The notes under the pieces were generated by a model that saw nothing but the letters and a program-made list of their open reading frames with translations, had not been told where the DNA came from and did no database searches. DNA of 64,000 bases, taken from positions 39,915,669 through 39,979,668 of the forward strand of contig CM067373.1 of the NCBI GenBank assembly GCA_034401795.1, written 5' to 3'. Numbering within the stretch: position 1 is the first letter of the stretch; each line of letters opens with the position of its first letter. The DNA comes from Chaetoderma sp. LZ-2023a. Lineage: Eukaryota > Mollusca > Caudofoveata > Chaetodermatida > Chaetodermatidae. Shown piece by piece: positions 24,121 to 36,360 of the stretch. The position numbers and the translations under genes were made by a program.

Positions 24121-25661
24121 GACCTGATACACTGTGACAATTGGATGCAATAAATGTCTCAGATATTGGAGCAAACTAACAACTTATTACCAAGCGCTGC
24201 TTTTTTATGTTCCTTGGGATAAACTTTTGTCACCGCCATTTGGGATGGTAGTTTGGCTGGCCATGGGCCGTTAGCATACTTTCATGTGGGTGGTGTATGG
24301 GAGCCACCATATCTTATTTGAACTGTGACTTATTTATGGGTGATATGGTTTGTGATTTGACTGGCTAATTGGAGACACGTGTTTTGGATTCTGATTGAAG
24401 CTGATGAGCGGGTCCCGTTGGAGAGAAGAAAAGAGGGTTGGGATTGAGACTTTGGACGAGTGAGGTGGGTTGTAGAGAAGTGAGAAGGTGTGTTGGGGCC
24501 GGACAGACCCACACAAAGAGTTTGAGCTGTTGATTTGCCAAATAGGTAAATACGTTTTTGAAAAAGTTACATTGTTGCCAAACAGGCATACAATTAAGTT
24601 AGTAAACAACAGACATATGGTTGAGTTGATTTGCCCAACAGGCAAACAGACCAAAATATAATCGACTATTGTTGCCAGACCAGCAATAAGAATTGTCACC
24701 GTTATATAACACCAGTTGTTGTGGCATCGTGACATGTGTTGTATTATCGCTCGTCTATGTGGTATATGGATACTTATCACACTTGATTGCATTATCACTC
24801 GAAATCAATCACCCATTGTTGGATTACTACCCGTCTGTGATGAGATGAACTATAACACTCGTTTCATTGTATCACCACCCACCTGTTTGGGATGAGAGTT
24901 ATCACCTTAGTGTAATGTTGAAGTACTGTGTGTGATGAGAAGAGCTATCACATGTATTAAGGTGTAATCATGGTCACCTGTGTGCGCGTCGCTACTACAG
25001 ATCGAAGGCCTGTGTACGGGATAGGAGTGTTCTAAAGATTTGTGTCGCTACTTTGAGTCATGGATTCATGGATTGCCTGCATTGTGGATTAACTATTTCG
25101 TGGATCACCGATTGTCGTGTATTTCTTTAACCCCGGGGGATACGTATTATTCGAACACAAACTGTATGTATTATTGACCATCATATACATTACAACATTT
25201 CATACAGTACGATACAGCAAATATAATTCATTGTTTAATTACTTTTTGATTGTCTATAGTCATCACCATATTATCGTTAGTATCAATAGTATATCAATAT
25301 TATTATTGCATCAACTTATCGTCGTCATTATTATTAATCATTTCATCCTCTTATCATCATCATTATCATTAGTAATTTCATTACATTTCCATTCATATTT
25401 ACTCTCATCTACATCCATAGTTATTCCATAAATATTACAGTATATATTAGAGCTAATATTTCTTTGTTTCCTTCACTGAAGATATAGATTTGGCATTTAG
25501 AGTATTTTGTGATTTGTCGGGCCTGGGGTCACACGATGGACGTTTAAGACCTTGTCACGTGTGGCTAAAGCCACGGCTCCTCGTAAAATAGTTTCGGCAC
25601 CTATTCCCCTAGACATGAGCTATTTAACAGGTGTTGCATAACTGGAAGCTTATGGGATACA
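24107..25661 (+). repeat. 3' LTR, missing its first 220 bp
   Basis: Collinear with the 5' LTR from 16348 onward, minus the TTAA insertion. It lacks a 20-odd-base stretch around the AAGCTAGCTAGGTTG position, so the two LTRs have diverged by indels as well as substitutions. It ends GGATACA before TGTG. Confidence 0.9.
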
Positions 25662-27495
25662 TGTGCAGTATAGCATCCGCCATTCATCTTCATCATGGGC
25701 ACCATAACATCCGTCATTCATCTTCATCATCCTCATCAGGGCACTATTACATCCGTCGTTCATCTTCATCATTTTCATCATGGGCAGTATAACATCCGCC
25801 ATTCATCTTCACCATCTTCCTCATGGACACTATAACATCCGCCATTCATCTTCATCATGGGCAGTATAACATGCGTCATTCAACTCCGTCATTGGCAGTA
25901 TATCATCCGTCATTCATCTTCATCATGAGCAGTATAACATCCATCATTCATCTTCATCATCTTCATCATGGGCAGTATAACATCCGCCATTCATCTTCAC
26001 CATCTTCCTCATGGACACTATAACATCCGCCATTCATCTTCATCATGGGCAGTATAACATGCGACATTCAACTCCATCGTTGGCAGTATATCATCCGTCA
26101 TTCATCTTCATCATGAGCAGTATAACATCCATCATTCATCTTCTTCATGAGAAGTATAACATCCGCCATCCATCTTCATTATGGCCAGTATAGCATCCGC
26201 CCTCCATCTTCATCATGAGCGGTGTAACCTCCGTCATTCATCTTCATCATGTGCAATATAACAAACCGTTATTCGTATTCATCATGTGCACTATAGCATC
26301 CGTGATTCATCCTCATCATCGGCAGTATAATATTCGCCATTCATCTTCATCATGAGCTGTATAACATCCGCCATTCATCTTCAGCATGGGAAGTATAACA
26401 CCCATCATTCATCTTCATCATCTTAATCATGGGCAGCATAACATCCACCATTCATCTTAATCATGGGCAGCATAACATCCACCATTCATCTTCATCATGG
26501 GCAGCATAACATCCGCCATTCATCTTCAGCATGGGAAGTATAGCACCAGTCATTCATCTTCATCATCTTCATCATGGGCAGCATAACATCCGCCATTCAT
26601 CTTCATCATCATCTTCATCATGGGCAGCATAACATCCGCTATTCATCTTCATCATGGGCAGTATAACACCCGTCACTCATCTTCATCATGGGAAGTATAA
26701 CATTCGTCATTCATCTTTACCATGAGCAGTATAACTTCCGCCATTCATCTTCGTCATGGGCACTATAACAGCTCTGCTTCATTTCCATCATCTCCATCAT
26801 GAGCAGTATGACATCCATCCTCCATGTTCATCATGAGCAGTATGACATCCGCCCTCCATCTTCATCATGAGCAGTATAACATCCGCCCTCCATCTTCATC
26901 ATGAGCAGTATAACATCCGCCCTCCATCTTCATCATGAGCAGTATAACATCCGCCCTCCATCTTCATCATGAGCAGTATGACATCCGCCATTCATCTTCA
27001 TCATGGGCAGTATAACACCCGTCATTCATCTTCATCATGGGCACTATAACATCCGTCATTCATCTTCATCAAGAGCAGTATGACAACCGCCATTCATCTT
27101 CATCATTGGCAGTATAACACCCGTCACTCAGCTTCATCATCTTCATCATGGGAAGTATAACATCCGTCACTCATCTTCATCATGGGAAGTATAACATCCG
27201 TCACTCATCTTCATCATGGGAAGTATAACATTCATCATTCATCTTCACCATGGGCAGTATAACATCCGTCATCCATCGTCATCATGGCCAGTATAGCAAC
27301 CGTCATATATCTTCATCATCTTCATCATGGGAAATATAACATCCGCCATTCATCTTCGTCATGGGCAGTATAACATCCTTCATTTATCTTCATCATGGAT
27401 AATATAATATCCGCAATTTTTCTTCATCGCGGGCAGTATAACATCTGCCATTCATCTTCATCATCATCAATATCATTATGGGAAGTATTGCATCC
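25662..27495 (+). repeat. 34-bp minisatellite, third block
   Basis: Resumes with TGTGCAGTATAGCATCCGCC right after the retrotransposon. It contains a 188-bp duplication (25823-26010 and 26011-26190) and a run of four or five near-identical units with CCGCCCTCCATCTTC at 26830-26980. Unit variants differ from those in the 12-16-kb block. Confidence 0.95.
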
Positions 27496-27566
27496 GCTTG
27501 TTTCCAGCTTAATGCTATGCCTGATAGTTGATCTCTAGCATAGAAATATACAAAGCATACTTTCTA
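27496..27566. other. Spacer between minisatellite arms of opposite orientation
   Basis: About 70 bp of non-repeat sequence separates the two arms. It contains a small inverted repeat: AGCATAGAAATATAC, then CATACTTTCTATG. It marks the inversion point of the array. Confidence 0.75.
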
Positions 27567-30272
27567 TGATGTAGATGAATAGCGGATGCTATACTGCCCA
27601 TGGATTGATGATGAAGATGAATGACGGATGTTATACTACCCATGAATTGATGATGAAGATGAATGACGGATGTTATACTACCAATGAATTGATGATGAAG
27701 ATGAATGACGGATGTTATACTACCCATGAATTGATGATGAAGATGAATGACGGATGTTATACTACCCATGAATTGATGATGAAGATGAATGACGGATGTT
27801 ATACTACCCATGAATTGATGATGAAGATGAATGACGGATGTTATACTACCCAGGCTGAAGATGAATGACGGATGTTATACTACCCATGAATTGATGATGA
27901 AGATGAATGACGGATGTTATACTACCCATGAATTGATGATGAAGATGAATGACGGATGTTATACTGCCCATTATGAAGATGATGAAGATGAATGACGGAT
28001 GTTATACTGCCCATGATGAAGATGATGAAGATGAATGACGGATGTTATACTGCCCATGAATTGATGATGAAGATGAATGACGGATGTTATACTGCCCATT
28101 ATGAAGATGATGAAGATGAATGACGGATGTTATACTGCCCATGATGAAGATGAGTGACGGATGTTATACTGCCTATGATGAAGATGATGAAGATGAATGA
28201 TGGATGTTATACTGCCCATGATGAAGATGAATGACGGATGTTATACTACCCATGAATTGATGATGAAGATGAATGACGGATGTTATACTACCCAGGCTGA
28301 AGATGAATGACGGATGTTATACTACCCATGAATTGATGATGAAGATGAATGACGGATGTTATACTACCCATGAATTGATGATGAAGATGAATGACGGATG
28401 TTATACTGCCCATTATGAAGATGATGAAGATGAATGACGGATGTTATACTGCCCATGATGAAGATGAATGACGGATGTTATACTGCCTATGATGAAGATG
28501 ATGAAGATGAATGATGGATGTCATACTGCCCATGATGAAGATGAATGACGGATGTTATACTGCCCATGATGAAGATGAATGACGGATGTTATACTGTCCA
28601 TGAATTGATGATGAAGATGAATGACGGATGTTATACTGCCCATGATGAAGATGATGAAGATGAATGACGGATGTTATACTGCCCATGATGAAGATGATGA
28701 AGATGAATGACGGATGTCATACTTCCCATTATGAAGATGCTGAAGATGAATGACGGTTGTTATACTGGCCATGAATTGATGATGAAGATGAATGACGGAT
28801 GTTATACTGCCCATGATGAAGATGATGAAGATGAATGACGGGTGTTATACTGCCCATGGTGAAGATGCTGAAGATGAATGACGGATGTTATACTGCCCAT
28901 GCTGAAGATGAATGACGGATGTTATACTGCCCATGATGAAGATGATGAAGATGAATGATGGATGTTATACTGCCCATGGTGAAGATGAATGACGGATGTT
29001 ATACTGCCCATGATGAAGATGAATGACGGATGTTATACTGCCCATGATGAAGATGATGAAGATGAATGACGGATGTTATCCTGCCCATGATGAAGATGAC
29101 GAAGATGAATGACGGATGTTATACTGCCCATGATGAAGATGCTGAAGATGAATGACGGATGTTATCCTGCCCATGATGAAGATGATGAAGATGAATGACG
29201 GATGTTATACTGCCCATGATGAAGATGCTGAAGATGACTGACGGATGTTATACTGTCCATGAATTGATGATGAAGATGAATGACGGATGTTATACTGCCC
29301 ATGATGAAAATGAATGACGGATGTTATACTTCCCATGATGAAGATGAATGACGAATGTTATACTGTTCATGAATTGATTATGAAGATGAATGGGGGATGT
29401 TATACTACCCATGATAAAGATGATGAAAATGAATGACGGATGTTATACTGCTCATGATGAAGATGATGAAAATGAAGGACGGATGTTATACTACCCATGA
29501 TAAAGATGATGAAAATGAATGACGGATGTTATACTGCTCATGATGAAGATGATGAAAATGAATGACGGATGTTATATTACCCATGATGAAGATGATGAAG
29601 ATGAATGACGGATGTTATACTGCCCATGATGAAGATGAATGACGGATGTTATACTGTCCATGAATTGATTATGAAGATGAATGACGGATGCTATACTGCC
29701 CATGATGAAGATGAATGACGGATGTTATACTGTCCATGAATTGATGATGAAGATGAATGACGGATGTCATACTTCCCATTATGAAGATGCTGAAGATGAA
29801 TGTCGGATGTTATTCTGGCCATGAATTGATGATGAAGATGAATGACGGATGTTATACTGCCCATGATGAAGATGATGAAGATGAATGACGCATGTTATAC
29901 TGCCCATGCTGAAGACGAATGACGGATGTTATACTGTCCATGAATTGATTATGAAGATGAATGACGGATGTTATACTGTCCATGAATTGATGATGAAGAT
30001 GAGTGGCGGTTGTTGTACTGTCCATGAATTGATGATGAAGATGAGTGGCGGTTGTTGTACTGTCCATGATGAAGATGATGAAGATGAATGACGGATGTTA
30101 TACTACCCATGATGAAGATGATGAAGATGAATGACGGATGTTATACTGCCCATGATGAAGATGATGAAGATGAATGACGGATGTTATACTACCAATGATG
30201 AAGATGAATGACGGATGTTATACTGCCCATGATGAAGATTATGAAGATGAATGACGGATGTTATACTGCCCT
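27567..30272 (-). repeat. 34-bp minisatellite family, inverted arm
   Basis: Units read GATGAAGATGAATGACGGAT then GTTATACTGCCCAT, the reverse complement of the preceding blocks. Many units carry an insertion (ATGAATTGATGATGAAG, making a 42-bp unit) that is absent from the forward arms. Where 42-bp units run in tandem (27600-27960) they leave an open frame with a 14-residue repeat; this is a by-product of 42 being divisible by 3. A 410-bp stretch at about 27840-28250 is closely repeated at 28290-28560. Confidence 0.95.
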
Positions 30273-30438
30273 CGCTCATAGATCCTAGATGGTATAGGTC
30301 TGTTTCCGCCGTTCACCGGTGAATGGAGATGGGCACCCACGACAAGCAGCTATTCGAATGATGGAATAATTAGTTCGTGGAATTTTCAATTTACATCTAA
30401 GAGTGTATTAAGATCCGCTCTGTGTATTTGTCTGTGTG

Positions 30439-30696
<258 letters not shown>

Positions 30697-32395
30697 GCCC
30701 GTTCCGCTATGCGTGTTTGGCTATGTGTCTGTATGTCCGATCCGCTCTATGTGTTTGTATGTGTGTTTGTATGTCTGTGTGTCTCTATATCTATGTGTCT
30801 GTATGTCTGTGCCATGTGCTGTAGCTCAAAACTACTGATCAGACTTCTATGGCCATCTTGGAAACTGCTGGTACGATTTGGCTTAAAATTTAACACTAAA
30901 TGGACATGATTCGAGAAGATCCGGAAAATCTGATCAAATCTGGAAAGTCCGGAATAATCCATAAAATCCGGAGACTTTTTACAATGTCACAAAAACGCGA
31001 GGGAGTGTCCGTAATCTCTGGTTCCTCTGTTCTGAATTGTAGAGACGGGCTTAGATCTTGTACTGATGTTTTAATTTAAAATGTAGATAATAACGACTAT
31101 GTATGTGATTAATTTGAGAAAAGCGCATGTGTGGCAGTGTCTGTGTATAGCGATCCTGGTTCAAGGTGTAAACTAATGGTAAATGTCAGGGAGAACGAGA
31201 CAAGAGAACACGGCTCTGTAATAAATAAGCCTGGGAACCGACAAAACACATACACAGCCTGTATATAGAGGACACTTGCTTTTGGGGACAAAAACGCCGG
31301 CTCGTCTTTAAACCGAGTGATCGTAACTTGACGCGGATGGCCATTCGACTTAAAGCACCAACGTCGTGTGATCTCTAATTAATCCCATAGACTTTGTGTC
31401 CAGCATGTGATGGAGTATGTGGGTGTCCGTTATAGGCCGGTTATCCCAGTGGGGGGTGTCGAGAGAGCATGGATCCGCCTGCACAGTACCAGTGGCCAGG
31501 TATACATGTATAGCGTGTGAACCATAGAACTAGAGGATGTAGGCGCAGATATCAGAACAGTTATTCCGAATAAACTATTCCCCGCCAATAATTTATACGA
31601 GAACGCGAATTTTGTGTACAAAATAGGTGTATTATAAAGGTTCTATAAATAATTAAATCTAACATTTAATATATATAAAATTGAGTGCTGCTATTTTTGT
31701 CATTGGTTGTCGTTTAATTGAACATAAAATAGTTTACCATTTTCCAATCGGATCATCTACGCTTTAAAAGACCCTGATATTTCCCGTGTTTGTTATCTGG
31801 AAACGAGATGTATCTAGATAGCTAAGTGGCAACGTTATTTGAGAACATTCACTTAACTTACAGAACATAGCCACCCATTCGCAACAGCGGTCCTCTATCT
31901 GGCACTGATACCCGACTTAAGAAGCCGCTCACTGTGCTATATAAACGTGTCAGATTTCTGAAAGGGTGGGGTGGGGGCGGGGGGGGGGGGTGTTGTTGGG
32001 GTGGGGGTGGGGTGGGGGGTTGGCATAAATGAAACACTATCTGGCAACGACGTAGAGGAACAACAGCTACAGAAGGGCGCCAAGGTCACAGGTCAAGTAG
32101 CTTAGACAGACAAAGTTCTGACAAACGACGCCTATATGCTCTTGTACTAACGAGCCAGTCTAATCTCATTGGCACGACTTTACACGGCTGTCTGTCAGAT
32201 TCAGTGCCGGCCTACAAGATGCGCGCCAACGATCGGCATTTGTCGAGTAGGAATCAAGCCAATAAATATTGAAATTCCGCAGATAGGGAATGAGATCTGT
32301 ACAGTATCAAACTAGACCCACTATCGGAGATTAAGGGGGAAAGGCGATATGGAATCCCATTCAGAGAAAACGCACCTCTTCTGAATAAAGTCAAA
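30697..32395. other. Non-coding spacer
   Basis: No recognisable gene. 31970-32020 is a G-rich run with a stretch of about 12 G. Short open frames at 31109-31291 and 31430-31621 have no domain features. Confidence 0.4.
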
Positions 32396-32396
32396 G

Positions 32397-32430
32397 GTGG
32401 TGGTGGTGGTGGTGGTGGTGATGATGATGC
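32397..32430. repeat. (GGT)n(GAT)n microsatellite
   Basis: About 8 GGT units followed by 3 or 4 GAT units. Confidence 0.85.
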
Positions 32431-32823
32431 CGTCCTCGCCGTCATTGTCGCATTCGTTGGGTTTGGGTGGCGTCGTCATCATTGTCGTCTTGTTGGTTGG
32501 GCCAATGATCCTAGTTGGCGTCACCGATATTCTCGTTCCTTAGTCCTTTGTAATCTAATACGGGCAGTGGGGTGGGTTTTTTTGGGTGCGTGGGGTAGGG
32601 TGGGGTATGCCCCATGGGGGGGGGGGGGGGGGTGTCATACTCTGATAATTGACAGAGGGGCCAGTCAGTTGGGTTTTCTCTAAAATCTTAAACTTAGAAG
32701 ATCTCTTATGGATAAGTTTTTCTGTTATACCCCATAAATGATTAAACATTGAGAGATGGGCCATGTATTGAGACTCGGGGAGTTGGGGTGGGGGTGGGTG
32801 GGTGGTGGTGGTGGTGGTGGTGG

Positions 32824-33182
<359 letters not shown>

Positions 33183-33454
33183 GAGGGGCGGAGAGGGAAG
33201 GGCGTGGCCCTGGGATATAAGTACCACGTGATCGCTAGCAATCATATCAGGTGAATTTGTCTGGGTGATGAGTTCACGTGACACTCCCTGGCATTATGTT
33301 TTGCACGTGACACAGTCGTTATCCTAACAATGGAGGGAATACTGATGGCTATTTAATGTGAGGCGCCTGTCGACAGAGACACACGATTAGCCTCTATTTG
33401 CGGCAATTAATTACGACAATCAAAAAGTAATTTGTCACATTCGCTTTTTGCCGG

Positions 33455-33715
33455 TATAATAACTGTTTTGTCCGGTGCGCGCGCAGCACACGGTGCATCG
33501 GAAGCGGGTAGGCGTGTAATCTGCATCTTGTGACCAACCGCTCACGGTCCGCGGGTATCGGGTAGGCATATAATCTTCATTGTGTCAGCAAGCGTGCGTA
33601 TTACGCAGGTAGAGGGCTGCCATGTATTCTCCATCTTGTCACCAAGTGCGCACTGTGCGCAGGGAGAGAAGGCATATAAGCTCCATCTTGTGCGAGTTGT
33701 GAGCGGGCCAAAAAA
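33455..33715 (+). repeat. Diverged tandem repeat, about four copies of 60-70 bp
   Basis: A unit containing GGTAGGCGTGTAATCTGCAT then CTTGTGACCAA recurs near 33510, 33565, 33620 and 33675 with substitutions (CATATAATCTTCATTGTGTC, CATGTATTCTCCATCTTGTC, CATATAAGCTCCATCTTGTG). Confidence 0.7.
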
Positions 33716-33799
33716 CGTCATGCAAAATCTACATTTATGGGGATTAGTCAAAGTCGCAGACTGGTCAAATAAAGATCACACCCGGCCTAAATGTTTGAC

Positions 33800-34085
33800 C
33801 ACAGGTGGGATGATCCAGACAGTGAGTGACCACAAGTGGGGTGAGCCAGACAGTGAGTGGGTGTCTGGTCACAAGTGGGGTGAATCAGACAGCGGGTGGG
33901 TGTCTGGTCACAAGTGGGGTAAACCAGACAGTGAGTGGGTGTCTGGCCACAAGTGGGGTAAACCAAACAGTGAGTGGGACTGAGTGGCTGGCCACAAATG
34001 GGGGTAAACCACACAGTGAGTGGGTGTCTGCCCACACGTGAGGTGAGCCAGATAGTGAGTGGGTGTCTGGCCACAAGTGGGGTAG
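33800..34085 (+). repeat. Minisatellite, about seven units of 36-45 bp
   Basis: Units read GAGTGGGTGTCTGGTCACAA then GTGGGGTAAACCAGACAGT. First units are shorter, one unit (33975-34010) carries an extra GACTGAGTGGCTGG. Open frames on both strands are repeat translation. Confidence 0.9.
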
Positions 34086-34109
34086 TTATAAAATAGCCGT
34101 CATAAACAG

Positions 34110-34640
34110 AATTCCACTGAAATTCCACTGCAGGAGTGGTATGTCAGAGCCGCCCCCTATCCTCCCCCCCCCCCCCACTAAGGCGGCTCTCAGCCCACTC
34201 AGAATCATAAATCTTAGAGCCACTATCAATACAACTACCATTGCGGACCCCACCCCACCCCACCACTCAGGGCGTTCATAAATCAAATTCCACTGCAACT
34301 CCACTGCAGGAGTGATATGTTAGAGCCGCCCACCCGCCCACAGGGCGGCTCTCCGGTCACTCAGAATCATAAATCCTAGAGCCACCGCTAGAAATGGCAA
34401 TACAATGCCCGTTGCCCCCCCCCCCCACCACTGCAGGAGATAAATCAAGTGATTTGCCTTTGCCGTAATCCCCTCCCCGCCACCACCACCCCCAACCCCT
34501 CAAGGGGGCTCTCAGGCCACTCAGAATCATAAATCCTAGAGCCACCTCGAGAATGGCAATGATAAATCAAGTGGTTTGCCATTACCGCCCACCCCAGGGC
34601 AGTTCCCATTCAGAATCATAAATCCTAGAGCGAACAAATG
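34110..34640 (+). repeat. Diverged tandem repeat, units of about 100-150 bp
   Basis: The string CACTCAGAATCATAAATCCT followed by AGAGCCAC recurs near 34195, 34358, 34516 and 34610. The string TTCCACTGCAGGAGTG recurs near 34125 and 34298. Poly-C runs separate units (34168-34178, 34417-34427). Confidence 0.8.
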
Positions 34641-34816
34641 GTCTGATACACGACCCCTTGTTCTGTCCAGGCATCGCCAGGTCCCAGGCTGGCTCACGAG
34701 TGTACGAGACAATAAATTTTCTGGGAAGTGCTTCATAAAGAATACCCAGTGCTTCTTGTGGCATCGGCAGCTCATAAGAGGGTGGAGGCCATAGTAGTGC
34801 CGGCTGTCATCAGAAA

Positions 34817-35800
34817 TCATGCTCTACGTGGGTGCTCAAACTGAATACCAGCAGTATGCAATACACAAACCTTGGCATAGCTGAAGTACAGCACTGTCAC
34901 GCCAACTGAGCGAGTGCCTGCTCGCTCTCCGAACACGTTCCCAACATGAAAGCTGAGCTGGTTGTCATGATTAGTTGGGGTGTCCCCACCTCCGAGGTGG
35001 TACTGACGCTCGAGTGCCAACTCCAGATCCTCATGGCCACTGATTAGACGTAGTAGGGCATATGACTTCGTTTTCTGTCAATAGCGACAATAATTAGGCC
35101 GATTGCATTCCAGCCACCACAAGTTTGATATCATCTAGCTCACCCACCTGCTGGACCACCCCTCCATTCTGAATCTGGACTGCTACAGCTTTTCAATCTG
35201 AGACACCTCGTTGTAATGCCAACTCTACTCGTTGGTTATCTGTGGCCTGGACCTGCTGGTACTCTGCTGTATGATTCGCTGTCTAGAGCCCACAAGTTTT
35301 AGTTCCTGGTAATTCTCATCATATACCAGACGTGACGTCGTGGAGAGGTCATCGTTACACCATCACGATGCTCAGTATACACCCGAAGGAACAGCTCGTC
35401 CCACATCACATCATGGTCAGGTACACGTGTGTGTTCTCCAGAAGGGAGAAGAGTGCCACCCCAACAGGCAATTCTACATTTGGTTGTAAGCCGAATTCTG
35501 TGAATCCCTCATTACATCCCACTGCATAGTACCCCTTCCCTTTCGCATAGTAGGCAGGTCCACGAGTCAATGGAGGCAGGACTCGGTTATCATCGTTCAC
35601 ATAGGTGGTGTCTAAGGTGTTGTTGCTCTGTACAATATCCCACTGGCTTTACATCCTTCCCAGCGGTGCTCTTGAGCTTGTGTAGCGCGGATCGACCGGT
35701 CGGATACTGGCTGTCCCAGCCAAGCTGGGTACGGCCCGCCCGTCCTTGATTCGTTCCTATAAGCACGCCCCGCTGGGTAGAGCAATAAGCGTGTTTAAGC
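34817..35800 (-). pseudogene. Decayed coding region of unknown family
   Basis: Minus-strand reading gives long, protein-like, non-repetitive segments spread over shifting frames. In order (high to low coordinate) they include RSALHKLKSTAGKDVKPV, then RGPAYYAKGKGYYAVGCNEG with GLQPNVELPVGVALFSLL (35406-35637), WDELFLRVYTEHRDGVTMT, NQRVELALQRGVSD, VQQVGELDDIKLVV, and NHDNQLSFHVGNVFGERAGT ending at a stop near 34817. Composition is that of a structured globular protein, and the segments keep one orientation over about 1 kb. At least three frameshifts and two stops break it. No family is recognised. A capsid or other structural protein of a large mobile element or virus-like element is one possibility, but nothing specific supports it. 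Confidence 0.5.
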
Positions 35801-36147
35801 CTATGAGAGAGATTTCGTTGTCAAAACGACTAAGTTCGTTAAAACGTGTCGCTGTGTAAGCACAGCACGCATGTGCGGTATGCATATGCGTGACCAAGGG
35901 CTGCATGGTGAGTTGTAATTTTTAATAATTAACCTTTCTCGTTGAATCTGGCATTAATCAAGACCAGAAATCGACGGGCTTTTCAAATATGTAAACCGTT
36001 TTAAAATCGGCCTAGAAATGCCTGAGTTATCGCCGTTTTCACCCTTCAAAATATACTCGAAAAATGGAAATGACGTAAATACGTATATATACGTATCTAA
36101 ATAATACTCGATATGTGTACGCGTGACCCCTAACGTCATAGTACGCA

Positions 36148-36149
<2 letters not shown>

Positions 36150-36242
<93 letters not shown>
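36150..36242. repeat. (AT)n microsatellite, about 93 bp
   Basis: Pure AT alternation just upstream of a promoter-like segment. Confidence 0.95.
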
Positions 36243-36244
<2 letters not shown>

Positions 36245-36284
36245 CAATAATTAGATAATCGTGTACACGTCACGAGTTTCTAGC

Positions 36285-36360
36285 CCGCTGATTGGTTGGT
36301 TCAGCTAATTTTGATTGGTTGAGGCAGCCAGTCCTGACGTCTCAGCGAGTATAAAAAGGG
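36285..36360 (+). promoter_or_regulatory. Promoter-like segment: inverted CCAAT boxes and TATA box
   Basis: Three ATTGG motifs (reverse CCAAT) occur at about 36291-36296 (GATTGGTTGG) and 36315-36320 (GATTGGTTGAGG), followed at 36349-36357 by TATAAAAAG. Spacing of 30-60 bp is like that of animal RNA polymerase II promoters. No long frame follows, so the transcript, if any, may be non-coding, spliced, or driven by an LTR-like element. Confidence 0.5.

Larger units (their letters stand above)
16126..25661 (+). mobile_element. Gypsy-type LTR retrotransposon inserted in the minisatellite, defective
   Basis: The 5' LTR begins TGTAACC and ends GGTTACA, and a proline-tRNA-like primer site follows it. 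The internal region carries gag, protease and reverse transcriptase/RNase H remnants in Gypsy order. The 3' LTR ends GGATACA. The flanks are TGTG on both sides (16122-16125 and 25662-25665); removing the element and one TGTG restores a normal minisatellite unit. The element lacks the end of RNase H, all of integrase, the polypurine tract and the first 220 bp or so of the 3' LTR. Coding frames contain several stops and frameshifts. It cannot move on its own. Confidence 0.92.

Noticed and set aside
27575-27868. 97-codon open frame with a 14-residue repeat
   Set aside because: The repeat unit there is 42 bp, so the frame stays open by arithmetic; unit variation outside shows no coding constraint.
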